The notes: generated from the letters alone by a model not told the origin. A stretch of 64,000 nt of DNA from Zobellia nedashkovskayae (GCF_015330125.1 NZ_JADDXR010000002.1:3980685-4044684); one strand, 5' to 3'. Positions 16,493 through 25,217 are shown, numbered from the stretch's first letter. Translations and numbers: made by a program.

Positions 16493-16772
16493 GACGGCCT
16501 AAGAAAATTTTGGAAAAACAATAGGCGAGGGGAGCGGCCATATTCTAGACTTCTAGTTATACAGTTTATTGACTGGTATAAAATTTCAATTGATTGCCAG
16601 CTGTCTTAAGAGTTAGTTTGCTTTCTAGAATATAGCGACCGAGCGCCACCGCGCCAGCTGGCTCTTTCGCTAAAAATGTACTTTGGGTACATTTTCTTTA
16701 CGCTCAGCCCTGTTCCAAAATTATCTGTAAGCCTTGATTTTTTTGTTTCTTTTTTTATCAAGAAAAAAAGAT
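16493..16772 (+). repeat. Dispersed repeat C, copy 3 (with a 70-base insert)
   Basis: Same blocks as copy 2, but with a GC-richer insert around 16645-16710 (GCGCCACCGCGCCAGCTGGC, plus the inverted pair AAAATGTAC/GTACATTTT) between the GAGC and TGTTCCAAAATTATCTG blocks. It lies in the 1154-base stretch 16276-17429, which holds repeats C and B, a dif-like site and the transposase promoter, but no gene. Confidence 0.8.
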
Positions 16773-16809
16773 AAAACATTACGGTTACTGGTTACAATGT
16801 TGAAAGTCT

Positions 16810-17037
16810 ATTTTACATAATATTAGGAACACCTAAAGAAAAGCTTCAATCAAAGACAAGAGGTAGCAAGTGCTCAGAAATTTTATTTTCGAAATTTTGA
16901 GCTGTTGCGGCAAGCTGCCGAGAATCTCCTGAAAAATTTATTGACTAAGATTTTCTCATAAATCGCATATTTCAAAAGAATCTAAAAGTTTTGCTTTTTT
17001 TGGCGTTGGCAAGCGGCTGCAAATTGTGTTTAAATTT
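16810..17037 (+). repeat. Dispersed repeat B, copy 2
   Basis: Begins ATTTTACATAATATTAGGA and shares the blocks listed for copy 1, among them ACCTAAAGAAAAGCTTCAA, TTGCGGCAAGCTGCCGAGAA and AAAAGAATCTAAAAG, ending GCAAATTGTGTTT. It is followed by a GC-richer stretch (17063-17095) that leads directly into the dif-like site at 17096. Confidence 0.7.
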
Positions 17038-17095
17038 AACATGCGTTTTTAGCATTTTAGAATTTAAAAAGCAATCGAGCGTTTGCTAGCGGCAA

Positions 17096-17118
17096 TTTTA
17101 CATAACGACTAATTATAG
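17096..17118 (-). other. Dif-like site at the left edge of the transposon/defence island
   Basis: On the minus strand it reads CTATAA, a 7-base spacer TTAGTCG, then TTATGTAAAA. It has the same orientation as 40681-40701 at the other edge of the island, so the two are imperfect direct repeats about 23.6 kb apart. Confidence 0.5.
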
Positions 17119-17387
17119 ATACAGACGAAAGGTTTTGTAATACTTCATTTAAATCCATAATCTGCATCCTCATTTTTTTCTCTACACAACCCATATATTC
17201 TAAGGGTTATCATCAGAATTATCAATTCAATTAAAAATTGAACTTTTACTTATCATATATTATTCTTCTTTTAAAATCGATATTATTTAAACTCATGGTA
17301 AAACTTATTTAAAATCGTAAAAATTAATAATAAATATCGTAATAATCTATATATCAGATTGTTGTGTATTCTTTAGATTTGATTAGT

Positions 17388-17395
17388 TATATTTG
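17388..17395 (+). promoter_or_regulatory. Likely promoter (-7 box) of the transposase operon
   Basis: TATATTTG matches TAnnTTTG 34 bases before the transposase ATG. A TTG at 17362-17364 lies 23 bases upstream of it and may be the -33 element. The AT-rich stretch before it (17260-17360) has three related words (AAATCGATATTAT, AAATCGTAAAAATT, AAATATCGTAATAA) that could be transposase binding sites. Confidence 0.5.
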
Positions 17396-17429
17396 TAACT
17401 GATTACTTGTCAAGTATTAAACTATTATT

Positions 17430-19472
17430 ATGGAGATTGGTTATTTGCAAATTATTGAAGATCATGCATATGTTTTGAAATCTTTATTAACTGATAATGG
17501 TATGAATGCGGGTACACTCAATAATGCTATATCCAAAGCCAAAGTAAATAAAACCGGTTTTTATGATACCCATAAAAAATTAGGGTCTAAAAAAATATGG
17601 ATTCGTTATCAAAGTATACCGTTAAAAGTACTGACGAAACTCAAATTACCAACAGAAGAGTCAGAAATTATTGATTTGCTGAAAAATGCAGCACCAGTTC
17701 ATGGCTCTTGCGATACTGCGTTAGATTTTATTTTCCATCAAATTTGGATCCACCAAAAATATTGGGTAGAGTATATGCCTTTGTACAAAGAATACTTTAC
17801 GGATATTGAGGTAATCAGCAATTATGCTAGGACACATGCCATAATTCAAGAAATAATAATTTGCATAAGGACTGGAGTAAGAAGCTTAAAGGAAATACAT
17901 ATGGCATTTCAAAAACTACCAAAGGTGTGTTTTAAAGCAAAATCTTACTCCTATTTCTCAAGTAAAATAAAAAAGTTTAATATCTATGGAATTACTGAAA
18001 ATTTAGTACATGATTTTACAATTAATGGCCGAAAACCATATAGAGTAACCTCAGTTGTGAAATCGCTCATTCAAGCTCATCGATTGAATAGCAAAAGATA
18101 TAGTAAATCTAAAATATTAATTTTAGTCAATACGCATCTTAAACAACTAGGTCATCATAAAATTTCGCAATCTACTGTAGATAGAATTTGTGATGATATA
18201 GAGTTTAGAAATAAAACAGATATACTTAGACTTGGAAAAAAGTATGCTGACGATAATATAACTCCTTACTTACCTAGAAAAACTCCTGATTATGCTGGTG
18301 GTCTCTACCAAATAGATTCTTCTCAAATAAATATATATTATAATAACGAAGGAACTCCATCATATTTGACCTTATGTGTCGTTTTAGATGTTTATTCTAG
18401 AAAAATTATAGGTAATAGTATTGGTGCTAATGAAAACTTTCAACTAATAAGTAATGCTATGAAAAATGCTTTCGTTAATGGAGGAATAGGACCCGATAAC
18501 ATATTAGTAGACAATCACAAATCTTATCATTCTAAAGATTTTACACTGTTAAAAAATAAGTTGATGGGTATTGGTGTAAATATTAGATATGCTAAAGTTA
18601 AAAACGCAAAAGATAAAGCCCATGTAGAAAGATGGTTTGGAACCTTTCAATCAAAATATTTGATTGATATTTATGGTTTCCTAGGAGAAGGAATTAAAAC
18701 AAAAAGAGAAAATGGCAGAGCTAATAACGAGAAAACAAAAGAGTATAGAAAAACTAAAAACCTTTATGAAAAGGAGATATTAATACAAATTATAAACAAT
18801 AAAATCACGGAATATAATGAAGCAATTCACTCTATAACACAGGATAGTCCGTATAGAGCATTTAAGAATTCAGCTAAAAATTCTGACAGATATATCAATA
18901 AATATGATATTGCTTTGATTTTTGGGCAAACAAAAAAAATTAGAGTTCGAAATTCTAAGATTTTTATAACTCTTTTAGGTTCAAAACACTCCTATACAAT
19001 ATTAGATAGAAAAATATCCAATAAGGTAAACCGAACAGTTGTAAAGGTCCATTATGATGAGTTTGATCCAACCCATGTATTTATGAGTGGTTTAAATGAT
19101 GAAATGATAGGTGTTGTTTACAGAGATCATAAAGTGAATATAGTTCCGGTCAAAAGTTCGGAAGCAAAAGTTTACCAAAGTCATAGTTTGAGAAATATTA
19201 AAAATATAAAACAAAATTTAAAAGATATTTATAAAGAGATAAAAGAGGGGTATGATGAACTAGAAGAGACACCGGTTTTAGGTTTGGATGAAAAAACTAA
19301 TTTAAAAATTAAAGAGTCTAGTTTAGATAGTATAAGGGATATTGAAAATGAATTATTATCATTAAGAGTTATAAATAAAATCCCTAGTAATTCTGCTTAC
19401 GATGGGGATTTAAAGACTATATCTGAATCAATTGATGATAAAGTTCCATTTGTACTTAAAAGAGTTAGGTAA
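17430..19472 (+). CDS. Mu/TniA/TnsB-type DDE transposase
   Basis: A 680-residue transposase. An N-terminal part with helix-turn-helix-like segments (about 1-260) precedes the rve integrase core: Asp296 in YQIDSSQI, Asp361 in ILVDNHKSYH and Glu400 in KAHVERWFGTFQ. A Mu-type C-terminal beta domain lies near 500-570, and then comes a charged tail likely to contact the ATPase. It catalyses strand transfer of a transposon with TGT/ACA-type ends. The stop overlaps the start of the ATPase gene by one base. No TnsA-like nuclease is found, so movement should be replicative and give cointegrates, as for Tn5053/Tn402. Confidence 0.9.
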   Translation: MEIGYLQIIEDHAYVLKSLLTDNGMNAGTLNNAISKAKVNKTGFYDTHKKLGSKKIWIRYQSIPLKVLTKLKLPTEESEIIDLLKNAAPVHGSCDTALDFIFHQIWIHQKYWVEYMPLYKEYFTDIEVISNYARTHAIIQEIIICIRTGVRSLKEIHMAFQKLPKVCFKAKSYSYFSSKIKKFNIYGITENLVHDFTINGRKPYRVTSVVKSLIQAHRLNSKRYSKSKILILVNTHLKQLGHHKISQSTVDRICDDIEFRNKTDILRLGKKYADDNITPYLPRKTPDYAGGLYQIDSSQINIYYNNEGTPSYLTLCVVLDVYSRKIIGNSIGANENFQLISNAMKNAFVNGGIGPDNILVDNHKSYHSKDFTLLKNKLMGIGVNIRYAKVKNAKDKAHVERWFGTFQSKYLIDIYGFLGEGIKTKRENGRANNEKTKEYRKTKNLYEKEILIQIINNKITEYNEAIHSITQDSPYRAFKNSAKNSDRYINKYDIALIFGQTKKIRVRNSKIFITLLGSKHSYTILDRKISNKVNRTVVKVHYDEFDPTHVFMSGLNDEMIGVVYRDHKVNIVPVKSSEAKVYQSHSLRNIKNIKQNLKDIYKEIKEGYDELEETPVLGLDEKTNLKIKESSLDSIRDIENELLSLRVINKIPSNSAYDGDLKTISESIDDKVPFVLKRVR

Positions 19473-20146
19473 TGGAAAAATTCAAAAAACAAATATTTGA
19501 ATTAAGAAACTACTCAGATATTCAAAAAATATGTCAATATGCACATACAAGCTCTAAATTTTTAATAATTGCAGGTGAAACTGGCAGTGGTAAAACTGAA
19601 GGTCTAGTGAGTTATAGTCAGAAAAATGGAGAAAACATTAAATATGTTCGATTACGTAAAAGCATGTCCACTAGTCATTTTTTTACAGAAATATCAAATG
19701 CGTATAATTACGGAGGATGTACCAGAAGATCTTTTTATCATTTTATGAATTGGATAAAAGCTTATATTGAAGAAAGTAATGAAAAACATCTTTTAATTGT
19801 AGATGAGGGTGGTATGTTTAATAATGAACAATTAGGCTTATTTCATGAACTAAGAGATTTAACAGAGAATAATTTGGGAATTATTTTAGCTGGTCCCAAA
19901 TATTTTGTTGAAAAATTGAAAAACTGGAATAGTTTGCAAAAAAATGGTGTACCAGAATTTTACAGAAGGATTAATAGAATTATACCATTAAATGACTTAA
20001 CTAAAGAGGAAATAATAGGTGTTTGCAACGCATATGGAGTTAAATCAAAAGATATTAATAATCGGTTTTTGGGTATCAAAAATATTGGTGATTTAACAAA
20101 TAGTATAGAAAATTATCTTTATTTAAAAGAGAATTCAGCTACTTAA
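19472..20146 (+). CDS. TniB/TnsC/MuB-like transposition ATPase
   Basis: A 224-residue AAA+ ATPase with Walker A GETGSGKT (residues 35-42) and Walker B HLLIVDEGG (Asp111, Glu112). It is short, like TniB or MuB rather than Tn7 TnsC. Such proteins bind target DNA in an ATP-dependent way and activate the DDE transposase. It starts in the stop codon of the transposase (one-base overlap) and its 3' end overlaps the convergent gene at 20135 by 12 bases. Confidence 0.88.
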   Translation: MEKFKKQIFELRNYSDIQKICQYAHTSSKFLIIAGETGSGKTEGLVSYSQKNGENIKYVRLRKSMSTSHFFTEISNAYNYGGCTRRSFYHFMNWIKAYIEESNEKHLLIVDEGGMFNNEQLGLFHELRDLTENNLGIILAGPKYFVEKLKNWNSLQKNGVPEFYRRINRIIPLNDLTKEEIIGVCNAYGVKSKDINNRFLGIKNIGDLTNSIENYLYLKENSAT

Positions 20147-20761
20147 CTGATTGATTAATAGACATAATTCGGGGTCAAAGTTAAAAGATAAAATTCTTCC
20201 TTCATCATCTCTTTCAACCCAAATTAAATCCTTACGCTGCAGGGAATTAACTATCTTCCAGATGCTAGTATCCATAACGTCATTATTGAAAATATGCTGA
20301 TAAATTAGTGCTTTACTTTTAAGTTTTATTATTCCGTTTAAAACTCTTAACTCATTCTTATTTAACTGCTTTAGCCTTGTTTCAAGAGGTTTTAAAAGGG
20401 TGATACTTTCTTCATAATTTGGGGAGTATAGTTTGCATATATCACAAGTCTCATAGTACCCATTAAGGTATTCAATAAATTCATTTCTATTATAGGCTGT
20501 TACTAAAATTGAATTGAAACACAATTTACAATGTGTCAAAGTCATTTTAACGTAAGAATTTGCTTGTACTTCCATAAAAGGAAATTCATTCTCTTCATCA
20601 ATTGATTTAAGGTCTTCCAGCGAATAGTTGAAGTCAGATATATCAAAAGCCCAATACTGGAATATCTGAACATTAAGTTCTTCTGATATATCTGCTGATA
20701 CTATAATTCTATATTTAATCTTTTGGTTATCGCGCATCCTATTTAATGACATATATGTCAT
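20135..20761 (-). CDS. Unknown protein with a zinc-ribbon-like centre and a C-terminal winged helix
   Basis: Up to 208 residues. Two CxxC pairs (CKLC and CDIC) separated by 24 residues in the middle suggest a zinc ribbon. The C-terminal 80 residues (NELRVLNGIIKLK... SIWKIVNSLQRKDLIWVERDDEGRI) look like a winged helix-turn-helix. No family is recognised. A start at the third Met (20737) would leave the 18-base palindrome at 20745-20762 in the leader, which I find more likely than the ATG inside the palindrome. It is divergent from the XRE regulator. It occupies the place of TniQ or a resolvase in Tn5053-like elements; a role in target choice or control is inference. Confidence 0.65.
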   Translation of the reverse strand: MTYMSLNRMRDNQKIKYRIIVSADISEELNVQIFQYWAFDISDFNYSLEDLKSIDEENEFPFMEVQANSYVKMTLTHCKLCFNSILVTAYNRNEFIEYLNGYYETCDICKLYSPNYEESITLLKPLETRLKQLNKNELRVLNGIIKLKSKALIYQHIFNNDVMDTSIWKIVNSLQRKDLIWVERDDEGRILSFNFDPELCLLINQLSS

Positions 20762-20762
20762 T
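20745..20762. promoter_or_regulatory. 18-base perfect palindrome, likely operator
   Basis: AATGACATA followed by its exact reverse complement TATGTCATT, in the space between the divergent winged-helix and XRE genes. The XRE regulator or the winged-helix protein could bind here to control both directions. Confidence 0.55.
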
Positions 20763-20798
20763 ATAAATATCCTGAATTCTTTGGACTTTTCAAATTAT

Positions 20799-21029
20799 AT
20801 GGGAGGTCATTTAAGAAACGAGAAACTACTACAACAGATTTCAACTCAGTTGAAACTTCTTCGTGAGAAAAAAGGACTAACGCAAGAAGATGTTTATAAT
20901 GACACAGGAGTACATATCTCTCGTATAGAAACAAGTAAGGTCAATATAACAGTTAGTACATTAGATGCTTTATGTAAATATTTCGACATATCCTTATCTA
21001 GCTTCTTTATGAATTGCCAAAAATTTTAA
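20799..21029 (+). CDS. XRE-family helix-turn-helix regulator
   Basis: A 76-residue protein from the ATG at 20799; a TTG at 20781 could extend it by six residues. It is a single helix-turn-helix domain: ISTQLKLLREKKGLTQEDVYNDTGVHISRIETSK, then a helix VSTLDALCKYFDISLSSFF. It is a small DNA-binding repressor of the kind that controls mobile elements. It is divergent from the zinc-ribbon gene with a palindrome between, and 170 bases before a tyrosine recombinase. Confidence 0.85.
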   Translation: MGGHLRNEKLLQQISTQLKLLREKKGLTQEDVYNDTGVHISRIETSKVNITVSTLDALCKYFDISLSSFFMNCQKF

Positions 21030-21090
21030 TTAAAGCCACATATCCGCAAAACAAATAAATTTTCGCGTATACGCTTGTATTCAAAAAAAA

Positions 21091-21120
21091 CTCTTTACAA
21101 AATCCGTATTTTGTAAAGAG
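21091..21120. other. Perfect palindrome upstream of the tyrosine recombinase (recombination site or terminator)
   Basis: Arms CTCTTTACAAAAT (21091-21103) and ATTTTGTAAAGAG (21108-21120) around CCGT. The half-site word TGTAAAGAGTATG recurs at 21189-21201, overlapping the recombinase start codon. This layout (symmetrical core plus an extra half-site next to a recombinase gene) suits a crossover site. The flanking A-run and T-run also suit a two-way terminator, and I cannot decide between them. A smaller palindrome GCGTATACGC lies at 21065-21074. Confidence 0.5.
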
Positions 21121-21198
21121 TATGTATTTTTTAGCTTATATTACATTGGGATTACCAAATATTAGAAAATATCTACCAACGGGCGAAATGTAAAGAGT

Positions 21199-21762
21199 AT
21201 GAAAAATGTAACTGCCGATGCACATGAAAGAACCAAAGACTATTTAAGTGACTCTGAAATGAAGTTACTTCTTCAGGCTTCAAAAAAGACCCGATATCCA
21301 AAAAGGAATTACCTTTTATTACTTATGATTTATAGACATGGATTAAGAGTAAGTGAAGCTGTAAACTTGAAAAAATCAGATGTCAATATAAAAGAATCAA
21401 GAGTTTGGATAAATAGGCTGAAAAATGGTCTTTCAGTTGAGCATCCAATATCAGGAGATGAACTTAGGGCTATAAGACGATATCTAAATTCACGAAAAGA
21501 TAATCTACCATGGTTGTTTGTAAATGAAAGAGGATTACCATTAACTAGGCAAGCTGTAAATTATATTACAACATCGGTAGGGGAGAAGGCAGATTTACCA
21601 AGTGTTCATCCACATACTTTAAGGCATTCTTGCGGTTTTTATTTAGCTAACAAAGGTTACGACTTAAGATTAATACAGGATTACTTAGGGCATCGAGACC
21701 CCAAACATACTGCACATTATACTAGAGTAGTTAGTAGTAGATTTGAAAAACTTTGGGGCTAA
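21199..21762 (+). CDS. Small FimB-like tyrosine recombinase
   Basis: A 187-residue tyrosine recombinase that is nearly all catalytic domain, as in FimB/FimE, without the usual SAM-like N-terminal domain. Catalytic residues are Arg50 (HGLRVSE), Lys75 region (RLKNG), His139 and Arg142 (HTLRH), His165 (GHRD) and Tyr174 (HYTR). It could resolve transposon cointegrates, the job of the serine resolvase TniR in Tn402, or invert or excise a segment. It ends 3 bases before the convergent helicase gene stop. A palindrome and a repeated half-site sit just upstream. Confidence 0.85.
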   Translation: MKNVTADAHERTKDYLSDSEMKLLLQASKKTRYPKRNYLLLLMIYRHGLRVSEAVNLKKSDVNIKESRVWINRLKNGLSVEHPISGDELRAIRRYLNSRKDNLPWLFVNERGLPLTRQAVNYITTSVGEKADLPSVHPHTLRHSCGFYLANKGYDLRLIQDYLGHRDPKHTAHYTRVVSSRFEKLWG

Positions 21763-21765
21763 TTA

Positions 21766-24700
21766 TTAAATGATTTTCTTTGAAAGCTCTTTAAACCTAC
21801 AAAAGGCATTGGCCAACTTTATTTGATGCGGACTTTTGCATTCGGCTTCAAAAATAGATGGATTTGCCACCATAATAATACATGTGCGAGCCCTTGAAAC
21901 TGCAACATTAAATCGATTTGGGCTAAATAGGAACTCCATTCCACGCGGGGCTTCTTCTAAGCTTGATGTTGCCACTGAATAAATAACTACTGGAGCTTCC
22001 TGACCTTGAAATTTATCAACAGTACCAACTTCTAAGTCAGGTAAACTTTTTTTAATAGCCTGTACTTGTGCATTGTAAGGAGTTATTATTTTGATTTCTC
22101 TACTGGTAAGTGTAGCTTCCTCTTCCTTTTCATTGATATAAGATACTTTTCCACTTGTGAGGTGTGCTACAATTTCAATTAACTTCTCAACTTCTTCAGA
22201 AGATGAGTTAGTATTTCCATCATGCTCAACCTCTTCAAGATACATTCCTGCTCCAGCATACCGTGAGCCCATTATTTGCTGAACATCAAGATGCTTTTTT
22301 GATTTTAACTTGCTCTCATAAAATAGTTCAGAAACGAAAGTATTAATTGATGAATGCATACGCCAAGTTTCAGCCAAGAACACTCCTTGTTCATCAGAAA
22401 TAGTTTTTTCGCCCAGTAATACATTTTCAAGTGCAGATACCTCTGTGCCGTCTGGATGCACACCTTGCTGTGGCTGTTTTAACTGTTGTGGATCTCCTAA
22501 CAAAACAAGATTGGAACAACTATGTGCAACAGCTAGAGTATCAATCAAAGATAATTGACCTGCTTCATCAACAATAAGGTAATCCACACTGTTTTGATAA
22601 GGTGGTTTGCTCCACATAAAGGATGTGCCGGCAATAACGTCAACATTACCAATTGCTTTTTGGATGATACTCTCATCTCTAACTAACGTCCATGGTTTAC
22701 TTTCCTCAGTATTCGCTTTAATCTTTTGTATCATTTCAATACTTAAACCTTCCTTTTGAGCTGCATCCCATATTTTGTCGAGTAAGTTAAAGATGACTTT
22801 ATGACTAAGAGCTGTAACACCTATTTTTTTACCATTTTTAATCAATCTAACGACAAGGTGGCTTCCTGTAAAACTTTTACCAGCACCTGGCGGACCTTGA
22901 ACGGGCAAATAACTCTGGTTTAGCTTAGATGCAAAGTCATACGTTTTCTCAAAAAGATCATCTAAATGCGTTCTATCTTTAATCAAACTTTGAGGACTGT
23001 TCATCAGCAACTGTCTAGCTGCACGATAGGTCATATCCTCGTTATCCATTCCATGTTCAACAACCCATTCTGCCAATCTAATAATTGATTCTTCTTTTAC
23101 ACTAGAATTCACGCTTTCCAAGCTGATGACCGACATTGGGTGCGGTAAATTAATTTTAGATGGACCTTTTTTTATTCTGAGTATACCTGCTTCAACGTCA
23201 ATCTCATGAATAGCACCTATTTTATTATTTTCTTGGTCTTCTAAGGCTTGACCTTGACGCAAATCACATTCCTGGGGCGGAAATTTATATTCATCTACGA
23301 CGCTTCTTTTTTCAGGTTCTCGATTACCTGTATATTCTAGAAATGAAATAGCTTTACGTTCTTCCAAAATTTGGTCTTCTGGTAGCTCTTTCAAACGGAA
23401 AAACTCCCACCAAAAAGACTTTTTTTCTCTACGATACCAATCAAGCATATGGGCTAGTATATATCTAGCCTGTTCAATTCTATTTCGTTCGGTTCTTATT
23501 GAAGGTATGCCATCAAGCAAAGAATTCATTATAGGTTCTATACGTTCTTGATGAGCAGTAATGTTATCACTTGCTGTGCCATCTTCATCCTCTGGTCTTG
23601 GAATGTTATCACCTTGTTTTATTAGACTAGCACGAATCTCTTCCAACCATTCTTGAAGACGAATTAATGATTGACAATCATCTTGATTATAAAGCTGTAC
23701 GACATCTTTGGTCTCCTTTGTTAATTTATCAATATTTTTAGTTTGAAGAAGTAGCTCCAATTGGGATTTATGACTTGATAAATGACGTAAATCCATCTTA
23801 CGTTTATAACCAAAGAACACTTCTAAGTCTTTAATCGAGTACTTTTCCACACTAGCTCGTACTGACTGACGAACAACGGTATAGAGATCAACAAATGTGT
23901 GTGATCTTAAAAAGATATCAATCTCAGTTTCGCGCGATGCATACTTACCCATTAATCGTTTAAAAGCAGTGACTTCGTAAGGTGCATAATGATAAATATG
24001 AAGTGAAGGGTCTTCTTGTTTCTGTTTGAAAGCAAAGTCAACAAATCGCTCAAAAATCTCTTTTTCTTCTTTTTCATTTTTAGCCCAAAGGGCATGGTAT
24101 TCTCCTTTGTGTACATAACCGATCATATACTCAAGACCATCCGGTTCAACCATTCTGTCTCCTTCAAAATCGAGGTAAATATCATTTACAGATGGTTTTG
24201 GTAATTTGTTGAATCCTTTACCTTCTTCTAAATCTAAGGTTTCGTATATCGGTATATATCCGTTTTGCCTACTTGTATATTGTAACCGTGCCTGTTCCCG
24301 AAGTTTATTATAGGTTTCCTTTACTCCTTTTAATGGATTAAAAGGTACAGGTAAATTTAAATTAGCAAGTTTTTCTAGGGTATCAACTTCATGTAGTTTT
24401 AATTCTTTTGCTTGGGAAGTTCCTAATCCTGCCACGAAAGTCAAATGATCATCTTTTCTTCTAACCGCATTACAATTCTTCCACCATTTACAAATATCGC
24501 AATGGCTTACAGGGTTAGGATAGGTATCCTCTTCTTTCAAAATTGCATCTTCAAGGTTTCTTTTTACTAATCTTATGTATGCAGCATATTCATCATATCG
24601 ATACTTTTCTTCTTCTTCAGGCTTTATTACCCCCATAAACTCTGGGGTCAGACCTTGTATTGAAGCTACACGTTCAGAATAGAGACCTATTTGCAATATT

Positions 24701-25131
24701 GTACCAGCTTTAGTTTCATTCGCTAATTTGGTATCCCAAACTTCGTATGACCAATCTCCCAAAACACTTGGTCTATCAACCTTCTTTAAAAAATCAGCCC
24801 AGCCGCTCCATTTACCATCTTCTTTTAACCTTGCCTGATAAATTATATCTACACCTTTTTGCATAGCTTCAATTGTTTGCTTCTCAGCATGCGGGTCCTC
24901 AATACTAATTTCTGCAACAGATTTTCCTTGAGTCTTAATTTCTTGCAAGTGATTTTTTTCAAACTCAAGCCCTTTTTCTTGTAACATTTGAAGTACACGA
25001 TTCGTATATATTTCTGGATCTGAAATTTCTCCTCTAACATGCTGTTTATTTAACTGTGTAAGGTGTTTACAACTGCTATGAGAAGATAAATCAGAAGGGC
25101 TATAAGTAATTTGGTCGTTCTTATAATTCAT
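21766..25131 (-). CDS. RecB-like nuclease, RNase-H-like domain and SF1 helicase in one protein
   Basis: A 1121-residue fusion. The N-terminus is a RecB/Cas4-like nuclease of the TM0106 type with four likely Fe-S cysteines (Cys21, Cys211, Cys214, Cys220) and an acidic/Lys pair in WDTK near 132-135. The middle has an RNase-H-like domain (IYLDFEGDRMVEPDG near 315). The C-terminus is a UPF1/Dna2-like SF1 helicase with Walker A GPPGAGKS near 745, Walker B DYLIVDEAGQ, TVDKFQGQEAPVV and NVAVSRAR. The order is like Dna2 with an added RNase-H fold. It probably degrades or processes foreign or replicating DNA. It is the only minus-strand large gene in the island and is convergent with the recombinase. 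Confidence 0.85.
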   Translation of the reverse strand: MNYKNDQITYSPSDLSSHSSCKHLTQLNKQHVRGEISDPEIYTNRVLQMLQEKGLEFEKNHLQEIKTQGKSVAEISIEDPHAEKQTIEAMQKGVDIIYQARLKEDGKWSGWADFLKKVDRPSVLGDWSYEVWDTKLANETKAGTILQIGLYSERVASIQGLTPEFMGVIKPEEEEKYRYDEYAAYIRLVKRNLEDAILKEEDTYPNPVSHCDICKWWKNCNAVRRKDDHLTFVAGLGTSQAKELKLHEVDTLEKLANLNLPVPFNPLKGVKETYNKLREQARLQYTSRQNGYIPIYETLDLEEGKGFNKLPKPSVNDIYLDFEGDRMVEPDGLEYMIGYVHKGEYHALWAKNEKEEKEIFERFVDFAFKQKQEDPSLHIYHYAPYEVTAFKRLMGKYASRETEIDIFLRSHTFVDLYTVVRQSVRASVEKYSIKDLEVFFGYKRKMDLRHLSSHKSQLELLLQTKNIDKLTKETKDVVQLYNQDDCQSLIRLQEWLEEIRASLIKQGDNIPRPEDEDGTASDNITAHQERIEPIMNSLLDGIPSIRTERNRIEQARYILAHMLDWYRREKKSFWWEFFRLKELPEDQILEERKAISFLEYTGNREPEKRSVVDEYKFPPQECDLRQGQALEDQENNKIGAIHEIDVEAGILRIKKGPSKINLPHPMSVISLESVNSSVKEESIIRLAEWVVEHGMDNEDMTYRAARQLLMNSPQSLIKDRTHLDDLFEKTYDFASKLNQSYLPVQGPPGAGKSFTGSHLVVRLIKNGKKIGVTALSHKVIFNLLDKIWDAAQKEGLSIEMIQKIKANTEESKPWTLVRDESIIQKAIGNVDVIAGTSFMWSKPPYQNSVDYLIVDEAGQLSLIDTLAVAHSCSNLVLLGDPQQLKQPQQGVHPDGTEVSALENVLLGEKTISDEQGVFLAETWRMHSSINTFVSELFYESKLKSKKHLDVQQIMGSRYAGAGMYLEEVEHDGNTNSSSEEVEKLIEIVAHLTSGKVSYINEKEEEATLTSREIKIITPYNAQVQAIKKSLPDLEVGTVDKFQGQEAPVVIYSVATSSLEEAPRGMEFLFSPNRFNVAVSRARTCIIMVANPSIFEAECKSPHQIKLANAFCRFKELSKKII

Positions 25132-25199
25132 AAAAGCAATTTAGATTCTTGAGTATTTTGAAAACATAAGAGTAATTTAAGAGTATCGTTTTAAACAAG

Positions 25200-25217
25200 A
25201 TTACGGTTTTCCGTAAT
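25200..25217. promoter_or_regulatory. Short palindrome between divergent defence genes
   Basis: ATTACGG-TTTT-CCGTAAT, 69 bases upstream of the minus-strand nuclease-helicase start and 164 bases upstream of the Septu-like ATPase start. It could be an operator shared by both. The 249-base region is otherwise AT-rich without clear promoter boxes. Confidence 0.4.

Noticed and set aside
17430..20146. CRISPR-associated transposon
   Set aside because: The transposase/ATPase pair is of the right type, but no cas genes, repeats-and-spacers or TniQ were seen.
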